64,000 nucleotides of DNA from Allorhizobium paknamense (GCF_030815125.1 NZ_JAUSWH010000001.1:186001-250000); one strand, 5' to 3'. Positions 37,042-45,324 are shown, counted from the first letter of the stretch. Made by a program: numbers and translations. The notes: a model not told the origin generated them from the sequence alone.

Positions 37042-37079
37042 CAGCCCGGTGGCGAAGGCATACGCCGCCGGGCTGTTTT
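37042..37079 (+). terminator. Intrinsic terminator between binding protein and permease genes
   Basis: CAGCCCGGTGGCG pairs with CGCCGCCGGGCTG (one G-T wobble), followed by TTTT, 11 bp after the binding-protein stop. Confidence 0.8.
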
Positions 37080-37164
37080 CAGATTCGATAATGCATGAAA
37101 ACGACAGAACGCCTCAAGAAAAGCGGAATCCGGTGTGCAGCCGGAAATTTCCGGGCTCGGCGTC

Positions 37165-37270
37165 TAGAGCATTTCCAGGAAAAGTGGAAACCGGTTTTCC
37201 GTCCGGAAATGCGGAAAAACAATAACTTAGAGCGCCGATCTGATACCATCAGATCGAAAAGCGCTCTAAA
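37165..37270 (+). repeat. Modular palindromic repeat, family A, copy 5
   Basis: Left hairpin TAGAGCATTTCCAGG...CCGGAAATGC as in copy 3; right hairpin TTAGAGCGCCGATCTG...CAGATCGAAAAGCGCTCTAAA as in copies 1 and 4. This is a mixed combination of modules, in the gap before the first permease gene. Confidence 0.8.
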
Positions 37271-37311
37271 ACAACAGAAGGCTTGCATAAGCCTCACAGG
37301 GGATATGGCTG

Positions 37312-38115
37312 ATGGGCGGATTGCTTTCCGCGCTCGGGGGTCTTTGGGCCTCCATTTCCTATTATTTCGATCCGTTCTGCGGACCGGCGGGGGTCTTCAC
37401 CCTCTTCGGCCAAGGCAGCCTTCTGGCCTGCGGTGATACCGGCTGGGGCGATGAAGTGGCCTTCGGCTTCAAGGTGACGGTAACGCTGGCGGCGGCCACC
37501 CTGCCCGTTGGTCTGGTGCTGGGCTTCCTGATTGCGCTCTCTGGCCAGAGCGAGGAGCCGATCCTGCGCCGCGCCGCCGGGATCTACACCACGATCTTTC
37601 GCGGCCTGCCGGAACTGCTGACGCTGTTCATCGTCTATTACGGCCTGCAGATCTTCCTGCAATTCGTGCTGGCGAGCATGGGGATCGAGGAGCGAATCGA
37701 GATCAATGCCTTCGTGGCGGGGATGATCGCGCTTTCGGTGGTCTTTTCCTCCTACTGTTCCGAGGTGCTGCAATCGGCCTTCAAGGCTATTCCGCGCGGC
37801 CAATATGAGGCGGGTTATGCCATCGGGCTTTCTCATGTGCGCACCATGATCTTCATCATCCTGCCGCAGCTCATTCGCATCGCCCTGCCGGGCATCGTCA
37901 ATCTCTGGATGAATCTTTTGAAGGACACGGCGCTGGTTTCGGTGGTGGGCCTGACAGATCTGATCCGCCAGACGGGGGTTGCCGCCCGCGTCACCAAGGA
38001 GCCCTTCTATTTTTACGGCCTTGCCTGCGGGCTCTATCTGGTGCTGGCTGTGCTCTCCTCCATCGCCATCGGCTATATTGAAAAACGCAGCAAGCGCGCG
38101 GAGGTCAGCCGATGA
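37312..38115 (+). CDS. Polar amino-acid ABC transporter permease, HisQ/OccQ-like
   Basis: Inner-membrane permease of 267 residues. Several hydrophobic helices are seen; VLQSAFKAIPRGQYEAGYAIG near residue 155 is the EAA loop of amino-acid permeases of the HisQ/OccQ side. AGGGGA lies upstream. Its stop overlaps the ATG of the second permease (ATGA). A terminator and a repeat separate it from the binding-protein gene. Confidence 0.9.
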   Translation: MGGLLSALGGLWASISYYFDPFCGPAGVFTLFGQGSLLACGDTGWGDEVAFGFKVTVTLAAATLPVGLVLGFLIALSGQSEEPILRRAAGIYTTIFRGLPELLTLFIVYYGLQIFLQFVLASMGIEERIEINAFVAGMIALSVVFSSYCSEVLQSAFKAIPRGQYEAGYAIGLSHVRTMIFIILPQLIRIALPGIVNLWMNLLKDTALVSVVGLTDLIRQTGVAARVTKEPFYFYGLACGLYLVLAVLSSIAIGYIEKRSKRAEVSR

Positions 38116-38942
38116 GCACCGTGAAGGAACTGATTCCGCCGCGCCCTGCCCCGCCGCAAGCCGGCAGACCCACCACGCCCGCAAGGGTCATCGGCGGCGC
38201 GATGATGCTGCTGTGGATCTGTCTCGGGCTCGGTCTCATTGCCATGATGATCAGCAATTGGGACCAGGAAAAATTCCTCCGCTACGGCCCGCGCTTCCTC
38301 TCGGGCCTGTGGACCACCCTGTCGCTCGTGGGCATTTCCATTGTCTTCGGTGCTCTTCTTTCGGTGCCGATCACCTTCGGGCGCATGTCGTCCAATCGGC
38401 TGGCGGGTGCCGTGAGCTATGCCTATGTCTACGTTTTTCGCGGCACCCCGCTGCTGGCGCAGCTCTTCCTGATCTATTACGGGCTCGGCAGCTTCCGGCC
38501 CGTGCTGCAGGCCATGGATCTCTGGTGGTTTTTCCGCGATGCCTGGTATTGCGGCATTCTGGCGCTGACGCTGAACACCGCTGCCTATCAAGCGGAAATC
38601 CTGCGCGGCGCCATTCGCAGCGTGCCGCGCGGCCAGCGCGAAGGGGCTGCGGCGCTTGGCCTGCCCAAAGGCGTTACCTTCCGCAAGATCATCGTGCCGC
38701 AGGCGCTGATCGTGGCGCTGCGCCCCTATGGCAATGAAATCATCCTGATGATCAAGGGCTCGGCGGTGGTGTCCATCGTCACGGTGCTGGACCTGATGGG
38801 AGAAACCCAATATGCCTTCTCCCGTACCTTCGATTACCAGACCTATCTCTGGGCAGCGATTTTCTACCTCACGATCGTTGAGGTGCTGCGCCATAGCTGG
38901 GCTGCCATCGAGCGGCGCCTGACACAGCATCTGAAAAGATAG
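38112..38942 (+). CDS. Polar amino-acid ABC transporter permease, HisM/OccM-like
   Basis: Second inner-membrane permease of 276 residues, pairing with the preceding one. An N-terminal proline-rich cytoplasmic stretch (residues 8-25) precedes the helices; the EAA loop AEILRGAIRSVPRGQREGAAALG is near residue 160. No ATPase gene follows: the next genes are unrelated, so the transporter must use an ATP-binding subunit encoded elsewhere. Confidence 0.9.
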   Translation: MSTVKELIPPRPAPPQAGRPTTPARVIGGAMMLLWICLGLGLIAMMISNWDQEKFLRYGPRFLSGLWTTLSLVGISIVFGALLSVPITFGRMSSNRLAGAVSYAYVYVFRGTPLLAQLFLIYYGLGSFRPVLQAMDLWWFFRDAWYCGILALTLNTAAYQAEILRGAIRSVPRGQREGAAALGLPKGVTFRKIIVPQALIVALRPYGNEIILMIKGSAVVSIVTVLDLMGETQYAFSRTFDYQTYLWAAIFYLTIVEVLRHSWAAIERRLTQHLKR

Positions 38943-39020
38943 CTGGAATGGCAGCACTCTCCGCAACATGCTGCTAACATCCTGATCTTATTTGGGAATA
39001 TGACATTTGTGACGCCCAAG

Positions 39021-39035
39021 TTAAGCCTTGGTTAA
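39021..39035. promoter_or_regulatory. Candidate CtrA-binding site upstream of usg
   Basis: TTAAGCCTTGGTTAA fits the CtrA consensus TTAA-N7-TTAA exactly. It lies about 87 bp upstream of the usg ATG and about 80 bp after the permease stop. Short AT motifs occur by chance, so this is a candidate only. Confidence 0.5.
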
Positions 39036-39121
39036 GCATGTACTGTAACCCTTGGATATGCACGGCTGGCACGAGGAAAGGCTCGCCGCGCAATCCAAAG
39101 GGAACATGATGCGAGGACGCC

Positions 39122-39388
39122 ATGAATGCAGACATGGAAATGATGCTGAAAGGCTATGGTCTCACCACGGCCCAGATTCTCTACCGAATGCCCGACCACC
39201 CAACACTGCTGCAAACCTATATCTGGCAGCATTACGATCTCGCCCCGGACTTTCCGGAGATGCGCGGATTTCTGAAATTCTGGGAGGAGAAGCTCGATGG
39301 GCCGCTGCACTCGGTGCGCTATGTCCACCGCAAGCTGATTGCCGCGAATGAATGGCGCGCCCTGAAGGGGGAGTTCATTCTGCACTGA
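39122..39388 (+). CDS. Usg family protein
   Basis: Small soluble protein of 88 residues, recognised as Usg-like: YGLTTAQILYRMPDHPTLLQ, then WQHYDLAPDFPEMRGFL and GPLHSVRY. The family is confined mainly to Alphaproteobacteria and named after a gene upstream of trpF in Caulobacter; no biochemical function is known. GAGGA precedes the ATG. A perfect CtrA-type box lies upstream. The neighbours here are not trp genes. Confidence 0.85.
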   Translation: MNADMEMMLKGYGLTTAQILYRMPDHPTLLQTYIWQHYDLAPDFPEMRGFLKFWEEKLDGPLHSVRYVHRKLIAANEWRALKGEFILH

Positions 39389-39464
39389 CGCTTCCGTCGC
39401 CCGCGCAATTGCAAAATCGCCCTTAAGCCATTACAGCCTCCAGCATAAAAGATGGAGATGCGCG

Positions 39465-40268
39465 ATGGCGAAGATCGATGAGGAAAAACTGGCCGAAGCC
39501 TATAATCGGGCTTTGGCTCTGGAAAAATCCGGCGATGTCGATGCCGCCGTTGCCGCCTATCATGAATGTCTGGAAATTGATCCGGACGATCACGGCGGCG
39601 CGTCCGTCCGCCTTGCAGCCCTTGGGCGCGGCATCTCGCCGCCGCGCGCACCGGATGCCTATGTGCAGACGCTGTTCGACCAGCATGCCGAAAGCTTCGA
39701 GGATATTCTGGTGGAGCAGCTGGGCTATGCCGTGCCGATGGCGCTGCGCCAGCGCTTCCAGGCGCTGAAACTCGGTCCCTTCAAGCGCATGCTGGACCTT
39801 GGCTGCGGCACCGGCCTCACCGGCGGCGCGCTTCGCGATATGGTGGAGGACATCACCGGCATCGACATCTCCGAAAACATGGTCGAAATCGCCCATGAAA
39901 AGGATCTTTACGAGACCCTGTTCGTGGCTGAGGTCGAGGATTTCCTTGAAGATAACGACGAAGCTCCCTTCGATCTGATCACCGCCACCGATGTGCTGCC
40001 CTATCTTGGCGCCCTGGAGCCCATCTTCTTCGGGGCCGCGGAAAACATGGAACCGGGCGGCATTTTTGCCTTTTCCTCCGAGACCATGGGGGAAGGCGAG
40101 GCCTATAAGGTTGGCCCGCATCAGCGCTATGTGCATGCGGAAAGCTATATCCGCCAGCGTCTGGATGAAACCGGCTTCGACGTGCTGGAAATCACCGACA
40201 TCAATGTGCGCATGCAGGACGGCGAGCCCTCGCCCGGCCATCTGGTCATTGCCCGTTTGCGCGGTTGA
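39465..40268 (+). CDS. TPR-containing class I SAM-dependent methyltransferase
   Basis: Soluble protein of 267 residues. Residues 8-45 form one tetratricopeptide-like repeat (YNRALALEKSGDVDAAVAAY), and residues 95-260 a Rossmann-fold methyltransferase with SAM-binding motif I MLDLGCGTGLTGGALR near residue 109 and acidic loop GIDISENMVEIA. The TPR suggests a protein partner or substrate; the methyl acceptor is unknown. It is followed by the dehydrogenase gene with a 38-bp gap and may be co-transcribed with it. Confidence 0.87.
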   Translation: MAKIDEEKLAEAYNRALALEKSGDVDAAVAAYHECLEIDPDDHGGASVRLAALGRGISPPRAPDAYVQTLFDQHAESFEDILVEQLGYAVPMALRQRFQALKLGPFKRMLDLGCGTGLTGGALRDMVEDITGIDISENMVEIAHEKDLYETLFVAEVEDFLEDNDEAPFDLITATDVLPYLGALEPIFFGAAENMEPGGIFAFSSETMGEGEAYKVGPHQRYVHAESYIRQRLDETGFDVLEITDINVRMQDGEPSPGHLVIARLRG

Positions 40269-40306
40269 TGCTGCCATTCCCGGAGAGAAATTACCAAGGA
40301 GTTATC

Positions 40307-41176
40307 ATGGCAAAGGTTGCATTCATCGGGCTCGGCGTCATGGGCTATCCCATGGCGGGTCACCTGAAGGTCAAGGGCGGCCACGAGGTGACGGTCTATA
40401 ATCGCACGACCGCCAAGGCGGAGGCCTGGGTCAAGCAATTCGGCGGCGCACTTGGCAAGACACCGGCAGAAGCCGCCGCAGAGGCCGATTTCGTCTTCAC
40501 CTGCGTCGGCAATGATGACGACCTGCGTTCGGTGACCATTGCCGCCGATGGCGTGCTCTCCAGCATGAAGCCCGGCGCAGTGCTGATCGACAACACCACC
40601 GCCTCTGCCGAGGTGGCCCGCGAGCTTTATGAAGCCGCCAGGGCAAAGGGCTGCAATTTTCTCGATGCTCCGGTTTCCGGCGGCCAGGCCGGTGCGGAAA
40701 ACGGCGTCCTGACCGTGATGGTCGGCGGTGACGAGGCGGTTTTTGCCAAGGCAAGGCCGGTGATCGATGCCTATGCCCGCATGGTCGGCCTGATGGGTCC
40801 GGCAGGATCCGGCCAGTTGACCAAGATGATGAACCAGATCTGCATTGCCGGCATCGTTCAGGGGCTGGCGGAAGCCATTCACTTCGGCAAGAAGGCCGGT
40901 CTTGATATCGAAAAGGTGGTCGAGGTGATTTCCAAGGGGGCCGCCGGGTCCTGGCAGATGGAAAACCGCCACAAAACCATGGCCGTGGGCAAGTATGATT
41001 TCGGTTTCGCGGTAGACTGGATGCGCAAGGATCTGGGCATCGTGCTGGCGGAAGCGCGCCAGAATGGCTCTACCCTGCCGCTCACCGCGTTGGTCGATCA
41101 GTTTTACGGCGATGTGCAGAAGCTCGGCGGCAATCGCTGGGATACGTCGTCCCTGCTGGCGCGTCTGGAAAAATAG
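40307..41176 (+). CDS. NAD(P)-dependent beta-hydroxyacid dehydrogenase (HIBADH family)
   Basis: Soluble dehydrogenase of 289 residues in the 3-hydroxyisobutyrate / tartronate semialdehyde reductase family. The N-terminal signature VAFIGLGVMGYPMAGHL binds the cofactor; substrate motif APVSGGQAGAENG is near residue 120 and the catalytic lysine lies in GSGQLTKMMNQ near residue 170. The ATG at 40307 has AAGGAG upstream. The exact substrate among short hydroxyacids cannot be read from sequence. A terminator follows. Confidence 0.87.
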   Translation: MAKVAFIGLGVMGYPMAGHLKVKGGHEVTVYNRTTAKAEAWVKQFGGALGKTPAEAAAEADFVFTCVGNDDDLRSVTIAADGVLSSMKPGAVLIDNTTASAEVARELYEAARAKGCNFLDAPVSGGQAGAENGVLTVMVGGDEAVFAKARPVIDAYARMVGLMGPAGSGQLTKMMNQICIAGIVQGLAEAIHFGKKAGLDIEKVVEVISKGAAGSWQMENRHKTMAVGKYDFGFAVDWMRKDLGIVLAEARQNGSTLPLTALVDQFYGDVQKLGGNRWDTSSLLARLEK

Positions 41177-41207
41177 AGCCTTTCTGTAAACGGCAAAACA
41201 AGACAAG

Positions 41208-41230
41208 AGGGCAGCGCAAGCTGCCCTTTC
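41208..41230 (+). terminator. Intrinsic terminator after the HIBADH-family gene
   Basis: AGGGCAGC and GCTGCCCT form an 8-bp stem with GCAA loop followed by TTT. Confidence 0.65.
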
Positions 41231-41245
41231 CGTTTGCGGCTCTTA

Positions 41246-41369
41246 TACCAAGGCTCGAAGATGCTAACGCATCCTCGCCTTGAAGAGATTTCGAATATCT
41301 CAAATGCATCAGGGGCTTGAGATATTCGAAAAGGGAATACGAAGAGTCATTTTCAATGACTCTTCGTAT
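41246..41369 (+). repeat. Palindromic repeat, family C, copy 2
   Basis: Nearly identical to copy 1 at 29316. Its last base (41369) belongs to the stop codon of the Lrp gene on the minus strand, the same junction as in copy 1. Confidence 0.85.
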
Positions 41370-41857
41370 TATTCCTCGCCGGATTTCTGGTTGTCCAGCA
41401 CCATGTAATCCAGCGGCAATTCCGTGGTGTACTTGATCTGCTCCATGGCAAAAGCGGAGGAGACATCGCGGATCTCGATCTTGGAAATCATCCGCTTGTA
41501 AAAGGCATCATAGGCCGCGATATCCGGCACCACCACGCGCAGCAGATAATCCACATCGCCGCTCATGCGGTAGAATTCCACCACCTCGGGAAATTCCGCC
41601 ACCACTTCGGAGAATCGCTTAAGCCATTCGATGGAGTGGCTGTTGGTGCGGATCGAGACGAAGACAGTGACCTTGGTATTGACCTTGACCGGGTCCAGCA
41701 GCGCCACGCGGCGCTTGATCACCCCATCCTCTTCCATTTTCTGGATACGGCGCCAGCAGGGCGTCGTCGAGAGGCCGACTTTTTTCGCCAGATCGGCAAC
41801 GGCAAGAGTGGAGTCCTCTTGCAAGATACGAAGAATTTTACGGTCCAGGCGATCCAT
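41369..41857 (-). CDS. Lrp/AsnC-family transcriptional regulator
   Basis: Regulator of 162 residues. Residues 1-60 form the helix-turn-helix (MDRLDRKILRILQEDSTLAV, then LSTTPCWRRIQKME) and the rest the RAM ligand-binding domain. The start at 41857 has AAGGGG upstream and gives the canonical N-terminus. It may sense an amino acid; no target is evident, although a divergent gene is lacking. Its stop codon is joined to a family C repeat. Confidence 0.92.
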   Translation of the reverse strand: MDRLDRKILRILQEDSTLAVADLAKKVGLSTTPCWRRIQKMEEDGVIKRRVALLDPVKVNTKVTVFVSIRTNSHSIEWLKRFSEVVAEFPEVVEFYRMSGDVDYLLRVVVPDIAAYDAFYKRMISKIEIRDVSSAFAMEQIKYTTELPLDYMVLDNQKSGEE

Positions 41858-41921
41858 CGGTACCCCTTCGGAATTTTTTTCCGGTATAGCGCAAAAATCC
41901 CGACATGAAAGCAAAATGCTT

Positions 41922-42569
41922 TCATGTACCAAGACGATCCACTTCCTTTTTCAGCACGGGTAGCAATTCCGCCTCAAACCAGGGATGCCGCTTCAGCCAG
42001 CCGCTATTGCGCCAGCTCGGATGCGGCAGAGGCAGCACGGGCGGGCCGCCTTCCATGGGCTCCAGATAATGCCGCCAATGCTGCACCGTCTGCGTCATTG
42101 CGGCCTTCGCCCGTTTGCCGAGGTGGTATTTTTGCGCATGCTGACCGATGGCAATCACCAGTTCCACCTGCGGCAAGAGCGCCATGACCCGTGCCCGCCA
42201 ATGCGGCGCACATTCGCGTCGCGGCGGAAGATCATAGCCCTTGGAATCATAACCGGGAAAGCAGAACCCCATGGGAATGATGGCAAAGCGCGCCGGATCG
42301 TAGAAGGCCTGCCGGTCGACGCCGAGCCAATCCCGAAGCCGCTCGCCGGACGGATCGTTGAAAGGAATGCCTGTTTCATGCACCCGCTTGCCGGGCGCCT
42401 GGCCTGCAATCAGGATTCGAGCCTTGGCAGACATCTGCACCACCGGGCGTGGCTCATGCGGCAGGCGGCGCTCCTCTCCCCCCAGCGGCCTATCCCGGCA
42501 GAGGCGACAGCCCAGAATGGCCTGCCGTAGCATCTCCACCTCCCGCTCACCCGCTCCGTCAAAAGACAT
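41922..42569 (-). CDS. Uracil-DNA glycosylase family protein
   Basis: Soluble protein of 215 residues with the UDG superfamily fold. IAGQAPGKRVHETG near residue 53 is the water-activating motif region and LPLPHPSWRN near residue 180 the second motif. Cysteines CRLC near residue 21 and two later ones (GFCFPG, RRECAPH) resemble the four ligands of the iron-sulfur cluster in family 4/5 glycosylases. The Q-A-P-G motif differs from the classical GQDPYH of family 1. It precedes a nuclease gene in transcription order reversed (the nuclease is 8 bp upstream), so the two are probably co-transcribed. Confidence 0.82.
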   Translation of the reverse strand: MSFDGAGEREVEMLRQAILGCRLCRDRPLGGEERRLPHEPRPVVQMSAKARILIAGQAPGKRVHETGIPFNDPSGERLRDWLGVDRQAFYDPARFAIIPMGFCFPGYDSKGYDLPPRRECAPHWRARVMALLPQVELVIAIGQHAQKYHLGKRAKAAMTQTVQHWRHYLEPMEGGPPVLPLPHPSWRNSGWLKRHPWFEAELLPVLKKEVDRLGT

Positions 42570-42577
42570 AGGCGGCC

Positions 42578-43117
42578 TCAGTTTTTATCCATCCGGTTGA
42601 TTTCGCTGCGCGGGTGAAGCCGTCGCCATTCCTCCGGTCGTTCGAAGCTGCCGGACCAGAGCCCCGCCTTGCGGGTCTGGGCTTCCTTTTCTTCCGCTTC
42701 GTAGCCGCCATTGTTGAGACCAAGACCGGCGCGCACCATCTCCGCGCCAATGTCACGGCCCTGGGCATCGCACAAAACCACCAGCCTCTTGAGATCATCC
42801 GTATCCACCTGCCGGCAGGTGACACCGGCCTGGGCCAGAAGCGATTGCAGCTCCGCCCGCGACAGCGCGCCACAGGGCCAGGGCATGGCGTCCTCGCGAC
42901 GGCAGCGCTGGCCAAGCTCGGGCGCGTCATAGCCTTTCATCCGCAGGCGCGCGCCGCGCGTCAGCACGGTTTCGCCATCGGCTGCAATGAAAGGCCCGGT
43001 CAGAACCACGTCCGGCCGGTTCAGAAAAAACAACGCCACCCCCGCAATCAGGGCCAGAACGGCAACTGCAGCAAGGATTGGCCGGTATGGCAATGTCACA
43101 ATCCAGCCCTTTTTCAT
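42578..43117 (-). CDS. Thermonuclease-family (SNase-like) protein, membrane anchored
   Basis: Protein of 179 residues with an N-terminal hydrophobic segment (residues 13-32) that could be an anchor or signal, followed by an SNase-like OB fold: TRGARLRMKGYDAPELGQRC, later VLCDAQGRDIGAEMVRAGL, and the closing KAGLWSGSF. Catalytic residues partly match staphylococcal nuclease (the D-A-P-E-L stretch), so activity is plausible but unproven. It probably acts outside the cytoplasm. The UDG-family gene follows 8 bp downstream. Confidence 0.82.
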   Translation of the reverse strand: MKKGWIVTLPYRPILAAVAVLALIAGVALFFLNRPDVVLTGPFIAADGETVLTRGARLRMKGYDAPELGQRCRREDAMPWPCGALSRAELQSLLAQAGVTCRQVDTDDLKRLVVLCDAQGRDIGAEMVRAGLGLNNGGYEAEEKEAQTRKAGLWSGSFERPEEWRRLHPRSEINRMDKN

Positions 43118-43218
43118 AACAGGGTGTTTGCGAAAGTGGCAAACAAAGCGTTTCCAGAAAGGTACTCTTAAGACTTCATGGCTAGTCTGAGGCCATCCGC
43201 GGAAAATTTACAACCATC

Positions 43219-44754
43219 ATGGGATACGGCATCTCTCACTCGACAGACAAGAATATTGTCGATCTTTCACGCGGTTCTCGTAACAAGGCGACCGCGAAGG
43301 CCGTTCGCGCGACCAGAGAACGCCTGCAATCCGGCCATGGCGGCCAGCCCGCCTTCGAAAAGGATCTGCTGGCTCTTCATATTCAGGCCTGTCTGCAAAA
43401 TGCCGGTGTCACGCCCTTTCTGGTGATGATTGCCGCAGGCCTTGCCATCTATCTCACCGCAAATCCGGTCTATTACGCCTGGGCGCTGCTGACGCTGAGC
43501 ATCCATGCCCTTCACCTGCTGCTGATCAGCAAGGCAGGCAAACGCCTGTCTGCCTCCCACCACCAGGGACGCTGGCGTAGCGCGCTGCTGGCGGGGCAAT
43601 TTGCCATGGGCTGCTGCTGGGCAGCCTTTGTGCTGCCGCGCTGCCAGCTCTGCGGGCCCACCATGGAGGTCTACCTCAAGGGCAGCATTCTGCTGGTGAC
43701 ACTCTGCGTCACGGCGATGAACAATCTGATGCTGCGGCAGGCGGTGCTTTTCGGCTTTCTGCCCACTGCCGCAACGCTGACCTTGCAGGCCACGCTCACC
43801 CGGCAGACCGGGGATCTGGTGCTGGCTGCCACTTTCGCCACCTGCGTTCTGTTTTTTATCTACATCACCGGCCGGCTTTATGCCTCGAACCTCAAACTTC
43901 TCTCTTTCCAGAGTGAGAAAGACGATCTGATCGCCGAGCTGGAAGTGGCCAAATCGCTCTCGGATGAGGCAAGGCGGCGGGCGGAAGAGGCGAATATGGC
44001 GAAGTCCCGCTTCCTGGCCTCGATGTCGCATGAGTTGCGCACGCCGCTCAACGCGATCCTCGGCTTCTCCGAGGTCATGGCCAATGAGGTGCTGGGGCCG
44101 CTGAACAATCCGCTCTACAAGGAATATTCCGGCGATATCCATCGCTCCGGGCAGCATCTGCTCAATCTCATCAATGAGATTCTCGATCTCTCCCGCATCG
44201 AGGCGGGAAAATACGACCTTTCGGAAGAATCGGTATCGCTGCTGGAAATCGCCGAGGATTGTGTGGGCATGGTGCAGTTGCGCGCCAAGTCCAAGGGCAT
44301 CCACATCGTCCAGCAATTCGAATCGCATCTGCCGCCCGTCTGGGCCGATGAGAAAGGCATGCGGCAAGTGATTCTCAATCTTCTGTCCAATGCCGTGAAA
44401 TTCACCAGCCAGGGCGGCGAGATCCGCGTGCGGGTTGGCTGGACGGCTGGCGGCGGCCAGTACATCGCCATCAAGGACAATGGTCCCGGCATTGCGGAGG
44501 AAGAGATTCCGGTGGTTCTCTCCGCTTTCGGTCAGGGCTCCATTGCCATCAAGAGTGCCGAACAGGGCACGGGACTGGGCCTGCCGATCGTACAGGCCAT
44601 CCTGACCAAGCATGGCGGCGAGTTCAAGCTCAATTCCAAACTGAGAGAAGGCACAGAGGTCATTGCCATTCTCCCGGCAAAACGCGTGCTGCAAAGCCTG
44701 CCCGCCGTACAGGAAACCCGGGCCGTGGAACCGCGCCGCCGCTACTTCGCCTGA
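43219..44754 (+). CDS. Membrane sensor histidine kinase, PdhS/DivJ/PleC-like
   Basis: Histidine kinase of 511 residues. Residues 60-215 contain about six membrane helices; a coiled-coil linker (about 228-262) leads to the H-box SMSHELRTPLNAILGFSEVM with phospho-acceptor H271, then the ATPase domain with NLLSNAVKFTS, DNGPGI and GTGLGLPIV. The HELRTPLNAILGFSEVM sequence and absence of a linked receiver gene resemble the PdhS/DivJ/PleC group, which controls DivK and the cell cycle in Rhizobiales; that assignment is tentative. It is an orphan kinase here. Confidence 0.85.
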   Translation: MGYGISHSTDKNIVDLSRGSRNKATAKAVRATRERLQSGHGGQPAFEKDLLALHIQACLQNAGVTPFLVMIAAGLAIYLTANPVYYAWALLTLSIHALHLLLISKAGKRLSASHHQGRWRSALLAGQFAMGCCWAAFVLPRCQLCGPTMEVYLKGSILLVTLCVTAMNNLMLRQAVLFGFLPTAATLTLQATLTRQTGDLVLAATFATCVLFFIYITGRLYASNLKLLSFQSEKDDLIAELEVAKSLSDEARRRAEEANMAKSRFLASMSHELRTPLNAILGFSEVMANEVLGPLNNPLYKEYSGDIHRSGQHLLNLINEILDLSRIEAGKYDLSEESVSLLEIAEDCVGMVQLRAKSKGIHIVQQFESHLPPVWADEKGMRQVILNLLSNAVKFTSQGGEIRVRVGWTAGGGQYIAIKDNGPGIAEEEIPVVLSAFGQGSIAIKSAEQGTGLGLPIVQAILTKHGGEFKLNSKLREGTEVIAILPAKRVLQSLPAVQETRAVEPRRRYFA

Positions 44755-45035
44755 GCGCCCTCACGCCCCTTGCGCCACCGTTTCCACTTCACGCTCGTCC
44801 TGCGGCGAAAGCGCCGGACACTATGCAAATCATGCGACAGCACGATGACGCCGAGCGGCACCATCCAGAAGCCCAGAACCGGCAGAAAGCCGAGACAGCC
44901 ACCGGCAATCAGCAGGCCTCCTGTGGCGATCCGCCCTGTCCGGCTACGCGGAAACGGCACTTCCACCCGACCCATCACCAGGCGGCCTCTTTGCGTATCC
45001 ACATGATATATCGAGCGTTTCCGCATAATCTCCAT
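44742..45035 (-). CDS. Small conserved-looking membrane protein of unknown function
   Basis: Probable 97-residue protein, MEIMRKRSIYHVDTQRG..., with a double hydrophobic stretch (about residues 35-67, GGLLIAGGCLGFLPVLGFWMV) and a very basic tail (RRFRRRTSVKWKRWRKG). I do not recognise the family; a resemblance to PGPGW-type small membrane proteins is weak. Its 3' end overlaps the kinase gene's 3' end by 13 bp. A longer frame to 45164 has no good start. Confidence 0.6.
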   Translation of the reverse strand: MEIMRKRSIYHVDTQRGRLVMGRVEVPFPRSRTGRIATGGLLIAGGCLGFLPVLGFWMVPLGVIVLSHDLHSVRRFRRRTSVKWKRWRKGREGAQAK

Positions 45036-45204
45036 GCCTTCCCGAGACCAGTCATGCTGCGTTATCCACATCCGAGACATGGGAAAGGCGGGAAAAGAAA
45101 ACAAGCCTGCACTTTTTTTCAAAAAGGGGCTTGGCAAACGTGGAAAGGCTGAGTAGAAGCCCACTCACCGACGCGGACGGCACGAAACGAACCGACCGCA
45201 ACAT

Positions 45205-45279
45205 TCCCTGGTAGCTCAGCGGTAGAGCATTCGACTGTTAATCGACAGGTCGCCGGTTCGAATCCGGCCCGGGGAGCCA
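45205..45279 (+). tRNA. tRNA-Asn (GTT)
   Basis: Cloverleaf of 75 bases with CCA encoded. Acceptor arm TCCCTGG pairs with CCGGGGA (one G-T); D-arm AGCTC...GAGC; anticodon loop CTGTTAA with anticodon GTT; T-arm GCCGGTTCGAATCCGGC. A strong intrinsic terminator follows six bases later. Confidence 0.97.
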
Positions 45280-45285
45280 GTTTTC

Positions 45286-45315
45286 AAAGGCCTGCGCATT
45301 GCGCAGGCCTTTTTT
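45286..45315. terminator. Intrinsic terminator after tRNA-Asn
   Basis: AAAGGCCTGCGC and GCGCAGGCCTTT form a 12-bp stem with ATT loop and T-run. It can also end the converging catalase transcript. Confidence 0.9.
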
Positions 45316-45324
45316 CTTTAAAGC

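Noticed and set aside
37034..37225. 63-codon frame right after the amino-acid binding-protein gene
   Set aside because: It covers the intrinsic terminator and runs into a repeat; no ribosome binding site.
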